A DNA stretch of 8,226 nt from Sphingobacteriales bacterium (GCA_024640385.1 JAHEFC010000175.1:1-8226), one strand, 5' to 3'. Shown: positions 1 to 7,386, counted from the stretch's first letter. Notes: a model not told the origin generated them from the letters alone. Numbers and translations: made by a program.

Positions 1-774
1 GCCGACAGCGGAAAGATCAATATCGGAGACACTGTTGTATTTGGAAACTATTCGCAGGAAGGCCTTGTCGTGAAAGAAGATATGCGGGTGATAGAATATG
101 TAAAAAATATTGCAGAGAGTTTTCCACTGGCCAAAGGTGGCTCCCTAAGTGCCGCACAATTCCTGGAGCTGTTCCTGTTCACTCCGGATCAGCAATACAC
201 CTATATCAGTAAATTAAGCGGGGGTGAAAAAAGAAGATTGCACCTGCTGGCTGTATTATTCCGAAGCCCCAATTTTCTCATCCTCGATGAACCTACAAAC
301 GACCTCGATCTGCCGACTCTCGGTGTGCTTGAAACATTTCTTGCCGATTTTCCGGGCTGCCTGATGATCGTTTCCCACGACCGTTATTTCATGGATAAAC
401 TGGTGGATCATTTACTGGTTTTTGAAGGTGATGGCCTGGTACGTGATTTCCCTGGGAATTATTCCGAATACCGGCTATACCAGGAAGCGGAACAATCACG
501 CAAAGAAGAACAGGCTATAATTGAAAAACAAAATATCACAACCTCCCAGTCCCCAAAGAAAAAACCCGGCTTCAAGGAAAAAAGAGAATTCGAATTATTG
601 GAAAAAGATATCGCTGAACTGAATACAGAAAAAGAAAATATAACCTATAAACTCAGCACAGGTGATCTGCCTTTCGACGAATTACAACACCTTTCAGCAC
701 GCATAGGCGAGATCACCAGCCTGCTCGATCAGAAAGAAATGCGCTGGCTGGAACTCAGTGAGATCATGGATTGA
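1..774 (+). CDS. uup: Uup-type ABC-F ATPase, C-terminal part (5' end outside window)
   Basis: The reading frame is open from base 1, so only the last 257 residues are present; the first ATPase domain and the second Walker A motif lie to the left. Visible in the second ATP-binding domain are the signature LSGGEKRRL (LSGGE codons from base 214), Walker B LILDEPTNDLD (Asp codon 286, catalytic Glu 289) and the switch motif IVSHDRYF (His codon 376). The EPTNDLD and SHDRYF forms are typical of ABC-F proteins, which have no membrane domain and act on the ribosome. After a Lys/Ser-rich linker (about bases 530-570) comes a charged Leu/Glu/Lys-rich segment of about 65 residues, expected to form the C-terminal coiled coil that distinguishes Uup from EttA and YbiT; its RWLEL-type ending resembles E. 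coli Uup. Family role: resolving stalled translation states. The 3' end overlaps the convergent amidotransferase gene by 11 bp, so no separate terminator lies between them. Confidence 0.88.
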   Translation, partial: ADSGKINIGDTVVFGNYSQEGLVVKEDMRVIEYVKNIAESFPLAKGGSLSAAQFLELFLFTPDQQYTYISKLSGGEKRRLHLLAVLFRSPNFLILDEPTNDLDLPTLGVLETFLADFPGCLMIVSHDRYFMDKLVDHLLVFEGDGLVRDFPGNYSEYRLYQEAEQSRKEEQAIIEKQNITTSQSPKKKPGFKEKREFELLEKDIAELNTEKENITYKLSTGDLPFDELQHLSARIGEITSLLDQKEMRWLELSEIMD

Positions 775-1576
775 ATGCCTCGATCTCCAGACCTCGCTCG
801 TTCACGGTCAGCTGCGAATTTTCAGGCACGGCTTTCCAGATATCCTGGTAATTACCAATGGGTTCAGACACAATGCAAACTGCGTTTTCGCCCACGCTCC
901 TGGCCTCGGGATTCAATTTTGATAACTCATTTATACCGGGACTGACATAAAGCGATGGTCCTTTACCATCGCTTCCATATCTGAATCCCCATAAATCATT
1001 TCCATCTGAAATGCCCAACGTCATCCATATGCATTTCTCCAGGCCTACTTCCCTGCCTACAGACTCCACATAACTCACCATTTGAGCCACAGCACCGGGA
1101 ACATCCTGTTCAAGGCCAAATGTGAGTGCGAGGTGGAACATGAGTTCCGAGTCAGTAGATCCCAGGATATTGCCAAAATACTCAGGTGCAACTGTGGCCA
1201 TCAGTTTCTGCCGGAATTTTCCAAACTCCGAGATCTGGCCATTATGGACAAATAACCAGTTTTTATAACGATACGGATGACAATTGGTTTCCTGGACAGT
1301 AGCCATCGATGTAGCCCTGACATGGGCCATAAATAACGGTGACTCAATATGCGCGGCAAGGTCCAGCAAATTCATATCATTCCATGCCGGTCTGATGCTT
1401 TTAAACAGGCCAGGATACGGATGGTTATCATACCAACCCATGCCAAATCCATCACCATTGGTAGGTGTTCTGGGTGCACGGGCATGTAAACTCTGGTGGA
1501 TCAGGTTGTCTTTGGGTTTAATGATCAGGTCTTCCATAAGCACCGGAGCGCCTCTGTATGCAAGCCATCTGCACAT
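764..1576 (-). CDS. Class II glutamine amidotransferase (YafJ/EgtC-like)
   Basis: A 270-residue Ntn-type amidohydrolase. I chose the ATG at 1576-1574 because it gives MCRWLAYRG, placing the catalytic Cys at position 2; in this family Met1 is removed to expose the Cys as N-terminal nucleophile. The frame stays open 28 codons further (ATG at 1660), but that start would bury the Cys and is probably wrong. Other family motifs are present: NGDGFGMGWY (residues 40-49), HVRATS (85-90), N98 with HP 100-101, HNGQ (111-114, oxyanion-hole Asn-Gly) and GSTDSE (139-144). Length matches stand-alone amidotransferases of the YafJ/EgtC type. These hydrolyse a gamma-glutamyl amide; EgtC acts in ergothioneine synthesis, but no other egt gene is visible here, so the substrate is unknown. 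A cytoplasmic location is likely, as there is no signal peptide once the start is corrected. It is divergent from the membrane-protein gene and convergent with the Uup gene. Confidence 0.9.
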   Translation of the reverse strand: MCRWLAYRGAPVLMEDLIIKPKDNLIHQSLHARAPRTPTNGDGFGMGWYDNHPYPGLFKSIRPAWNDMNLLDLAAHIESPLFMAHVRATSMATVQETNCHPYRYKNWLFVHNGQISEFGKFRQKLMATVAPEYFGNILGSTDSELMFHLALTFGLEQDVPGAVAQMVSYVESVGREVGLEKCIWMTLGISDGNDLWGFRYGSDGKGPSLYVSPGINELSKLNPEARSVGENAVCIVSEPIGNYQDIWKAVPENSQLTVNERGLEIEAFNP

Positions 1577-1628
1577 ATGTTCAGATTTAGAACCCCAAGG
1601 TAGTTGTTCTGCCAGGAAGACTGAATGA

Positions 1629-1640
1629 CAATGGTCATTG
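1629..1640. repeat. Short inverted repeat in the divergent intergenic region
   Basis: CAATG and CATTG arms of 5 bases flank a 2-base centre, about 50 bp upstream of the amidotransferase start and 82 bp upstream of the membrane-protein start. It could be a small operator, but dyads this short are common by chance and no promoter could be placed next to it. Confidence 0.25.
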
Positions 1641-1721
1641 AAAATGGTCCTGCACGTCATACTTCACTAAACTGTCTTCTAAGAAACTGCATAAATTAGC
1701 ATCACTAAATGGCAATTATAG

Positions 1722-2099
1722 ATGGTTAAAAAAACAGTGATTCCCATAGTTATTGCTACAGCCTGGATCAGCATGTCTGAGTTTATCCGCAATCAATTTT
1801 TACTGAGATCATACTGGACCAGCCATTATTCAGCGCTGGGACTGAAATTTCCGTCGGACCCCGTCAATGGTGTCATGTGGGGGATCTGGTCCCTGTTCTA
1901 TGCGGTGGGCATTTTCATCCTATCGCGAAAATTCTCTATGCTCCACACAGCAATGATTTCGTGGTTCCTGGGGTTCGTGTTAATGTGGGTGGTTATTGGC
2001 AATATGGGGGTGCTTCCTTACAGAATCTTAGTGTATGCGATACCGTTAAGCCTGATCGAAGTATTTGCAGCGGCCTGGATGATCAAAAAACTGTCTTGA
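1722..2099 (+). CDS. Small four-helix integral membrane protein, function unknown
   Basis: 125 residues starting at ATG 1722. Four hydrophobic segments are visible, at about residues 5-22, 48-68, 76-95 and 101-121. The loop between helices 1 and 2 is aromatic-rich (RSYWTSHYSALG), and the end is basic (IKKLS). Acidic residues inside or next to helices (Glu20 in a SEFIRN motif at the end of helix 1, Glu113 in helix 4) and a Pro before helix 2 (Pro47) are unusual for pure structural helices and may matter for function. There is no signal peptide, lipobox or catalytic motif. The sequence has the style of conserved hypothetical membrane proteins of Bacteroidota, but I cannot name a family. It is divergently oriented from the amidotransferase and 120 bp upstream of the VOC gene, which appears to have its own unit. 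Strand and frame are supported by the clean hydrophobic pattern; a second open frame inside it (1877-2185) is a shadow. Confidence 0.75.
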   Translation: MVKKTVIPIVIATAWISMSEFIRNQFLLRSYWTSHYSALGLKFPSDPVNGVMWGIWSLFYAVGIFILSRKFSMLHTAMISWFLGFVLMWVVIGNMGVLPYRILVYAIPLSLIEVFAAAWMIKKLS

Positions 2100-2113
2100 G
2101 TGGAAGAGTACGG

Positions 2114-2181
2114 GCGGCTGTATTAATAGCTGCAAGCCTGTTTACCGCTCATATAAAAATGCGGTCATTGCTTTATTTTTT
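2114..2181 (+). terminator. Possible weak terminator after the membrane-protein gene
   Basis: Two small hairpins follow the stop codon. The first pairs 2114-2119 with 2128-2133 (6 bp including one G-U, 8-base loop). The second pairs ACCGC at 2144-2148 with GCGGT at 2161-2165 (12-base loop). A T-rich run (2171-2181) begins a few bases after the second stem. The distance between stem and T-run is longer than in a classic terminator, so this is tentative. Confidence 0.3.
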
Positions 2182-2219
2182 CTGATGAACTTGCTAGCTT
2201 TCTTTCAAATTCTGAAACT

Positions 2220-2654
2220 ATGGCCAGAGTAAGCACCTACCTGAATTTCCCAACTGAAACTGAACAGGCCTTTAACTTTTACAGGTCGGTATTTGGTACT
2301 GAGTTTGTGGGCGGGATCATGCGATTCAAAGATATACCTCCGCAGGAAGGCATGCCTCCTATGCCTGAAGAAATGGCCAATCTGATCATGCATATAGAAC
2401 TGCCGATCCTGGGTGGTCATGTGCTGATGGGCACGGATGCTCCTCCGTCCATGGGTTTTACCGTTCATGTCGGCAATAACAGTTACATCATGCTGGAACC
2501 GGATTCACGTGACGAAACCAGGCGTCTCTTTGACCTGCTTTCAGATGGCGCCAAAATAGAACAACCCCTGCAAGACATGTTCTGGGGCGCATATTACGGT
2601 AGCCTGAAAGACAAATTCGGGGTACAGTGGATGTTCAATTGCAGTCAGAAATAG
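2220..2654 (+). CDS. VOC-superfamily protein, PhnB/YjdN-like
   Basis: 144 residues from ATG 2220. It resembles the PhnB/YjdN branch of the vicinal oxygen chelate (glyoxalase/bleomycin-resistance/dioxygenase) fold. It opens with a short strand and an amphipathic helix (STYLNFPTETEQAFNFYRSVFG), has a central strand pair around IMHIEL and GGHVLMGTD, and ends in the family hallmark FWGAYYG...DKFGVQWMFN (about residues 120-141). Length fits the family. PhnB-like proteins usually lack the full glyoxalase metal set, and here too I do not see the His/Glu/His/Glu arrangement found in the other VOC protein of this window. The substrate is unknown; despite the name, no phosphonate genes are nearby. It is cytoplasmic and probably a single transcription unit, flanked by gaps of 120 bp on the left and 241 bp on the right. 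A minus-strand open frame inside it is a shadow. Confidence 0.88.
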   Translation: MARVSTYLNFPTETEQAFNFYRSVFGTEFVGGIMRFKDIPPQEGMPPMPEEMANLIMHIELPILGGHVLMGTDAPPSMGFTVHVGNNSYIMLEPDSRDETRRLFDLLSDGAKIEQPLQDMFWGAYYGSLKDKFGVQWMFNCSQK

Positions 2655-2822
2655 ATTTCCTTTTTCCTCGGCATTTTCTTTAACAGCAGACGCCATCATC
2701 GTCCATCCAACACGGAAGAATTCCCTCTTTCCTGTTTATTTATTGCATTAACCGGCCAGCACATTCATTCGGTGACCAAGGCTAATGATATTTGTTTTCA
2801 TTCCACCTAATGGGAGTCATCT

Positions 2823-2849
2823 TTTGGGCATAGACTTCTATATAACTTG
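2823..2849 (+). promoter_or_regulatory. Candidate Bacteroidota promoter for bglX
   Basis: TTTG (2823-2826) is followed after 16 bases by TAACTTG (2843-2849), close to the Bacteroidota consensus TTTG plus TAnnTTTG but one T short in the -7 box. It lies 46 bases before the chosen bglX ATG. The remainder of the 241-bp gap (2655-2822) shows no gene and no convincing hairpin. Confidence 0.4.
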
Positions 2850-2895
2850 TCCAATTGATCTGACAATCGTCTTTCGATAATTAAAATTGAACTTC

Positions 2896-5133
2896 ATGAA
2901 AAAGCTGATCCTTTTACTGCTTCCGCTACACCTGTTCTCCATTACCGTGATGGCACAAACTCCGGCTTATAAAAACAAACAATTGCCTGTTGACAAAAGA
3001 GTGGCTGACCTCCTTACCCGGATGACAGTAGAGGAAAAAGCCGGGCAGCTCAACCAGCTCAACGGTGGAGCATTTACCGGACCTGCCGCCAATGACCCGG
3101 GGCAGAAAGCCAAAATGGAAATGGTCCGTAAAGGCCAGGTAGGATCCATGCTTAATGTTACAGGTGTAACAGAAACCCGCACCATACAAGACCTTGCTGT
3201 TAAGGAAAGCAGGCTGGGCATTCCCATTATTTTTGCTTTTGACGTGATCCACGGATATAAAACCATCTTCCCCATACCTATTGCTGATGCCTGCGCCTGG
3301 GACCCTGCATTGAGCCAGCAGGCCACAGCCGTTGCTGCAAAAGAGGCCAGTGCGGAAGGCCTTCACTGGACCTTCGCTCCCATGGTGGATGTCAGCAGGG
3401 ACCCCCGCTGGGGCCGGGTTATGGAAGGTGCTGGTGAAGATCCCTACCTCGGAGGTGTCATAGGAGCCGCAAGGGTCAAAGGTTTCCAGGGCAATTTTGG
3501 CAAAGACAATATCCTTGCCTGTGTCAAACACTTTGCCGTGTATGGAGCTGTGGAAGCAGGGCGTGAATACAACCAGGTAAGTGTTGACCGCGTCAACACC
3601 TGGAATTTTTATATGCCTCCATACAAAGCAGCCGTGGCTGCAGGCGCTGCAACCGTAATGAACAGCTTCAACGTATTCGAAGGTGTTCCTGCCAGTGCCA
3701 ACAGCTACCTCGTTAATGAGGTACTAAAAAAGCAATGGGGTTTTAAGGGCTTCCTGGTAAGTGATTGGAATTCTTTTGGAGAAATGGTTCAGCACGGATA
3801 TGCAAAAGATAATAAAGACATTGCCATGAAGGCCATCAATGCCGGAAGCATGATGGACATGGAAACCAGGGCCATGGTGAGTGAGATCCCCGGCCTGGTC
3901 AAAGAAGGAAAAGTCAGCATGAAAACCCTGGATGCAGCCGTAGCTGCCATTCTTACCATGAAATTCAAAATCGGGCTGTTTGACGATCCATATATCAATT
4001 GTGATCCGCAAAGGGAAAAGAACAATGTATTTACTGCCGAACACCGCAACATCAGTCGTGACGCTGCCCGAAAATCTATTCTGTTACTTAAGAATAATGA
4101 AGGTATTCTGCCACTAAACAGAGCCGCCAATATTGCATTGATCGGCCGTTGGGCAGAAAGTGCTGATGACATCTTCGATTTCTGGGTGGCCAATGCAAAA
4201 AGCGATCCTTACCGTCCCGTAACGCTACTGGAAGGCCTGAAAAATGCAGGTGCCAAAATCAAATATGCCAGGGGTTACCAGGATGATCTTAAACCAGACA
4301 ACGCATTGGCAGACGAAGCAGCAGGCATTGCAAATAATGCTGACATCGTGATCGTCAATTTAGGCATCAGTGGAAAACTTGCCGGTGAAGACCGGAGTAT
4401 TGCCATGCCAGAAATACCTGAATCACAACTTGACCTGCTCAGAGCTTTGAAAAAAACAGGAAAGAAAATTATTGCAGTTGTGAGTGCAGGAAGACCGCTG
4501 GTGCTGACAAAAGCTGAGCCCTATTGTGATGCCATCGTATACGCATGGATACTGGGAACAGAACAAGGTAATGCACTGGCCGATGTGATATTTGGCGACT
4601 ACAATCCTTCTGCTAAAACAGTCATGAGTTTTCCGTACGCCGTAGGTCAGATACCAGTTTATTATAATCACATGAATACCAGCAGACCCAGTTCTACTGA
4701 TGGACAGGGCAACTGGTACAGCCGATACAGGGATATCCCGAATGATCCGCTCTACCCATTCGGATTCGGACTCAGTTATACTACATATTCTTACAGTAAT
4801 CTGAAACTGAACAGGAACAGTTTGAAAAAGGGTGAAAAACTTGAAGTTACTGTTGCGGTGAAGAATACCGGATCACGTGCCGGTGAAGAGATCGTTCAAT
4901 TGTATATAAGGGATCTTATAGCCAACCAGATCAGGCCTGTTAAAGAATTGAAAGGTTTTGAAAAGATAACGCTCGCTCCCGGCCAGGAGAAAACAGTCAG
5001 GTTTATGCTGGATTCCGACATGCTAAGCTATTATAACAGCAACGGAGTACTGACTATAGAACCGGGTGAGTTCCGGGTATTCATCGGTGGCAACTCCCGC
5101 GATGTACTGGAGGCAAAATTCAACTTTGAATAA
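2896..5133 (+). CDS. bglX: Periplasmic beta-glucosidase, glycoside hydrolase family 3 (BglX-type)
   Basis: 745 residues, close to the 765 of E. coli BglX. I start at ATG 2896, which begins a clean signal peptide (MKKLILLLLP..., predicted cut after VMA, before Gln21); an in-frame TTG at 2887 only adds MNF. Domain order: GH3 N-terminal barrel (about 30-350), GH3 C-terminal domain (about 385-610) and a fibronectin-III-like domain (about 640-715) containing VKNTGSRAGEEIVQLY. Catalytic features: KHF (Lys211-His212) in the substrate pocket, nucleophile Asp290 in LVSDWNSFG, and a candidate acid/base Glu498 in AGEDRS. The segment PLYPFGFGLSYT before the Fn3-like domain is typical of BglX. The family hydrolyses terminal beta-glucosyl (sometimes beta-xylosyl) residues from oligosaccharides. 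No SusC/SusD, regulator or transporter gene adjoins it, so it is not in a visible polysaccharide-utilisation locus. It is transcribed alone, from the candidate promoter at 2823 to the hairpin at 5143. Confidence 0.96.
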   Translation: MKKLILLLLPLHLFSITVMAQTPAYKNKQLPVDKRVADLLTRMTVEEKAGQLNQLNGGAFTGPAANDPGQKAKMEMVRKGQVGSMLNVTGVTETRTIQDLAVKESRLGIPIIFAFDVIHGYKTIFPIPIADACAWDPALSQQATAVAAKEASAEGLHWTFAPMVDVSRDPRWGRVMEGAGEDPYLGGVIGAARVKGFQGNFGKDNILACVKHFAVYGAVEAGREYNQVSVDRVNTWNFYMPPYKAAVAAGAATVMNSFNVFEGVPASANSYLVNEVLKKQWGFKGFLVSDWNSFGEMVQHGYAKDNKDIAMKAINAGSMMDMETRAMVSEIPGLVKEGKVSMKTLDAAVAAILTMKFKIGLFDDPYINCDPQREKNNVFTAEHRNISRDAARKSILLLKNNEGILPLNRAANIALIGRWAESADDIFDFWVANAKSDPYRPVTLLEGLKNAGAKIKYARGYQDDLKPDNALADEAAGIANNADIVIVNLGISGKLAGEDRSIAMPEIPESQLDLLRALKKTGKKIIAVVSAGRPLVLTKAEPYCDAIVYAWILGTEQGNALADVIFGDYNPSAKTVMSFPYAVGQIPVYYNHMNTSRPSSTDGQGNWYSRYRDIPNDPLYPFGFGLSYTTYSYSNLKLNRNSLKKGEKLEVTVAVKNTGSRAGEEIVQLYIRDLIANQIRPVKELKGFEKITLAPGQEKTVRFMLDSDMLSYYNSNGVLTIEPGEFRVFIGGNSRDVLEAKFNFE

Positions 5134-5142
5134 ATGAAGATC

Positions 5143-5175
5143 TGCCCCGGTTATTTTTACCGGGGCATTATCTTT
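5143..5175 (+). terminator. Intrinsic terminator after bglX
   Basis: A perfect 9-bp GC-rich stem pairs 5143-5151 (TGCCCCGGT) with 5159-5167 (ACCGGGGCA) around a 7-base loop, followed by the T-rich stretch TTATCTTT. It begins 10 bases after the bglX stop and separates that gene from the transporter operon. Confidence 0.82.
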
Positions 5176-5257
5176 ACCTATCGCATCATCCAATCCATAT
5201 TTAAGTTTACTCTCCACTTCATGGCAGTATGCCAGGAAAGAGAAGCGCAGATACCTC

Positions 5258-6988
5258 ATGGTATATGGCGCTTTTGTTTGCACTAACCTGATCAATGCAT
5301 CAAGGCCGTTGCTGTACGGATGGTTTATCAACGCCATACAGAAAGACGGGTGGAAGGTGTTGCACAATGCCTGGATCTATGCTGGCGCCTATCTGGGACT
5401 TAATCTCCTGGAATGGATGATCCACGGTCCTGCACGTGTAGCTGAAAGAAGCCTGGCCTTCAACCTGAGCCGGAATTACCTGATGGAAACCTATCACCAG
5501 ACCCTACATCTTCCGGTAAAATGGCACCAGGATAATCATAGCGGTGCCATTATCAACAGGGTCAGGAAAGCATATGAAGCATTGAAAGATTTCTTTCAGA
5601 ACGGATTCATGTACCTGCATTCCTTCGCAAAATTCATTTTCTCCTTCATAGCCATGTTCTATTTTTCACCATTGTTCGGCACTATTGGAGCCGTACTTGG
5701 CCTGATCACGATCTGGCTGATATTCAGGTTCGATAAGCCGCTGATCAGGTATATGAATGAGACCAATGAAAAAGAACACGTGGTTTCTGCCAATCTGTTC
5801 GACAGTTTATCCAATATCAATACGGTGATCACCCTGCGGCTGGAAAAACAGATGGAAAAAAGCCTGTTACAAAAACTGGGGGAAGTATTCTTTCCTTTCA
5901 GAAAAAATGTTGTGATCAATGAATGGAAATGGTTTGTGGCCGATATGCTGGTAGCGCTAGTATATGCTGTGACCATTGTTGGATATGTGTTACAGAACTG
6001 GGTGGCCGGACAGATCTTACTGGTAGGAGGCCTTGTAACACTTATCGCCTATGTGCAGCAGTTCACCTCGGTTTTTCATGATATCGCCTGGCAATACAAC
6101 CAGATCATTCAGAATTATAACGATGTAGAAGCAGCCAGACCTGTCAAACAGGCCTATGCAGCACATCACAGGGCCGATGCCGGTTCGGAATTGCCAGACA
6201 ACTGGAACACCATCTCGATCTCAAATCTTAATTATTCCCATAATAAAGCATATTCCCATCAAAATGCTCACAGTCTTCATAATATCAATCTCAAACTGAT
6301 CAAGGGGAAGAGGATCGCTTTAGTTGGAGAGAGTGGAAGCGGCAAGTCTACCCTGCTTGCTTTACTGCGGGGATTGTATGATCCGGAACCTGATATTGTT
6401 GTTTCCACCGACAACCGGGTACTACGGGGCATTTCTTCGCTCACGGATACCGTTACGCTGTTCCCGCAAGAGCCCGAGATCTTTGAGAATACCATCCGGT
6501 ATAATATCACATTGGGGCTGCCATTCGAAGAAGACGAGATCAACAGGATCTGCGGGGTAGCAAAATTTACTGAGGTGATCAATAACCTGCCCAATGGTAT
6601 GGAGTCCCATATCAAAGAGAAAGGGGTGAATCTGTCAGGCGGACAGAAACAAAGGCTGGCCCTCGCAAGAGGCATACTTGCAGCGCAGAACAGTGAGATC
6701 ATTCTGCTGGATGAGCCAACCAGCAGTGTGGATCCCAAAACAGAATTGCTGATCTACAGGGAATTCTTCCGGGAGTTTGAAGATAGAGTGATCATTTCAT
6801 CCCTTCATCGTTTACATCTTCTCCCCTATTTCGATCATGTATATGTGCTGGAGAACGGGCGGGTTGTGGCTGAAGGAAATTTTGAAGAACTTCGTAGGAA
6901 CAGTACCCATTTCCAGGCTCTCTGGAAACACCAGGAAATGAAATATGGAACCGAAATGAATGTTGACACCACGCAAGAACCATCATGA
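5258..6988 (+). CDS. Exporter-type half ABC transporter (membrane domain fused to ATPase)
   Basis: 576 residues from ATG 5258. The membrane domain (about 1-300) shows hydrophobic segments near 2-27, 34-55, 118-158 (two helices) and 225-270 (two helices). The nucleotide-binding domain follows: Walker A GESGSGKST (357-365), Q-loop Gln404 (FPQEPEIFENTI), signature LSGGQKQR (from 459), Walker B ILLDEPTSSVD (Asp485, Glu486) and H-loop His517. All catalytic residues are intact, so it should be an active ATPase, presumably a homodimeric inner-membrane exporter; the substrate cannot be told. Just before Walker A an 18-bp tandem duplication doubles the A-loop Tyr (326 and 332). The start is uncertain: the frame is open back to a stop at 5135-5137 with no start codon, and in-frame codons 5225-5257 would give the basic run QYARKEKRRYL just before helix 1, as expected of a genuine N-terminus. 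A 1-base error or frameshift linking to ATG 5229 is possible. It overlaps the next gene by ATGA. Confidence 0.9.
   Translation: MVYGAFVCTNLINASRPLLYGWFINAIQKDGWKVLHNAWIYAGAYLGLNLLEWMIHGPARVAERSLAFNLSRNYLMETYHQTLHLPVKWHQDNHSGAIINRVRKAYEALKDFFQNGFMYLHSFAKFIFSFIAMFYFSPLFGTIGAVLGLITIWLIFRFDKPLIRYMNETNEKEHVVSANLFDSLSNINTVITLRLEKQMEKSLLQKLGEVFFPFRKNVVINEWKWFVADMLVALVYAVTIVGYVLQNWVAGQILLVGGLVTLIAYVQQFTSVFHDIAWQYNQIIQNYNDVEAARPVKQAYAAHHRADAGSELPDNWNTISISNLNYSHNKAYSHQNAHSLHNINLKLIKGKRIALVGESGSGKSTLLALLRGLYDPEPDIVVSTDNRVLRGISSLTDTVTLFPQEPEIFENTIRYNITLGLPFEEDEINRICGVAKFTEVINNLPNGMESHIKEKGVNLSGGQKQRLALARGILAAQNSEIILLDEPTSSVDPKTELLIYREFFREFEDRVIISSLHRLHLLPYFDHVYVLENGRVVAEGNFEELRRNSTHFQALWKHQEMKYGTEMNVDTTQEPS
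6233..6268 (+). repeat. 18-bp imperfect tandem duplication in the transporter gene
   Basis: Two 18-base units, 6233-6250 and 6251-6268, match at 14 of 18 positions, with the first nine (TATTCCCAT) identical. They are in frame and encode YSHNKA and YSHQNA. Relative to the usual spacing of about 25 residues between A-loop aromatic and Walker A, the second copy (Tyr332) is at the canonical place and the first is the insertion. Confidence 0.75.
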
Positions 6989-7386
6989 CACTTGAACACG
7001 CAGCCATCTGGACCAGGCAGCTCGAAACGCTGAAAGATTATTACGTTAAATACTTTGGAGGCATTTCCAATGAAAAATATGTTAATAACAAGAAAGGCTT
7101 CGAAAGTTATTTCATACAATTTGGATCGGGTGCAAGGCTTGAGTTAATGAGCCGTGCCGATATACCGGACAATCTCAACGATAAGGTTGAAAGACAGCAC
7201 CTGGGTCTGATACATCTGGCATTTGGTGTTGAAACCATGGCCGAAGTGGACAGCAAATGTGAAGAACTGAAAGCGGAAGGATTTCCTATCCTCAGCGGGC
7301 CCCGCAAAACAGGGGATGGATACTATGAATTTGAAACCCTTGACCCCGACAATAACCGTATTGAGGTGACAGCAGTATTCAGATAG
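6985..7386 (+). CDS. VOC-family protein, glyoxalase I-like, with complete metal site
   Basis: 133 residues from ATG 6985; the start overlaps the transporter stop (ATGA), which implies one mRNA and translational coupling. Two beta-alpha-beta-beta-beta modules are visible. The four metal ligands of glyoxalase I are all found at expected places: His5 (LEHAAIW), Glu53 (RLELM), His77 (GLIHLAFGV) and Glu127 (NRIEVT); E. coli GlxI uses His5, Glu56, His74 and Glu122. The C-terminal part GYYEFETLDPDNNRIEVT is typical of the lactoylglutathione lyase/VOC family. It may therefore be a metal-dependent lyase or isomerase acting on a thiol conjugate of methylglyoxal, or another VOC enzyme such as a resistance protein; the ligands do not settle the substrate. 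It is cytoplasmic. Coupling to an exporter suggests modification and export of the same compound, which is inference only. Several overlapping minus-strand frames are shadows. Confidence 0.9.
   Translation: MTLEHAAIWTRQLETLKDYYVKYFGGISNEKYVNNKKGFESYFIQFGSGARLELMSRADIPDNLNDKVERQHLGLIHLAFGVETMAEVDSKCEELKAEGFPILSGPRKTGDGYYEFETLDPDNNRIEVTAVFR

Noticed and set aside
1877..2185. Plus-strand open frame running beyond the membrane-protein stop
   Set aside because: It is in another frame of the 1722-2099 gene; that gene's four clean hydrophobic helices favour it, and the out-of-frame product has no coherent pattern.
2195..2202. TAGCTTTC as a -7 box for the PhnB-like gene
   Set aside because: It has one mismatch to TAnnTTTG and the nearest TTG (2168-2170) is 24 bases upstream, just outside the usual range; too weak to list. 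A TTTCA/TGAAA dyad (2203-2217) immediately before the ATG is also short enough to be chance.
2926..3531. Long minus-strand open frame (201 residues) inside bglX
   Set aside because: It lies wholly opposite the well-supported GH3 coding sequence and its translation shows no recognisable motif; it is a shadow of codon usage.
2896..5133. A polysaccharide-utilisation locus around bglX
   Set aside because: No SusC/SusD-like, sigma/anti-sigma, hybrid two-component or other glycosidase gene is present on either side in the window; terminator and strand layout indicate a single-gene unit.
5202..5209. TAAGTTTA as a -7 box for the transporter operon
   Set aside because: It matches all but the final G of the consensus, but no TTG is found 17-23 bases upstream, so it is not supported as a promoter.
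6277..6738. Minus-strand open frame of 153 residues opposite the ATPase domain
   Set aside because: It is the antisense of the Walker A to Walker B region, which is clearly coding on the plus strand; Ser/Leu-rich composition is typical of antisense shadows.
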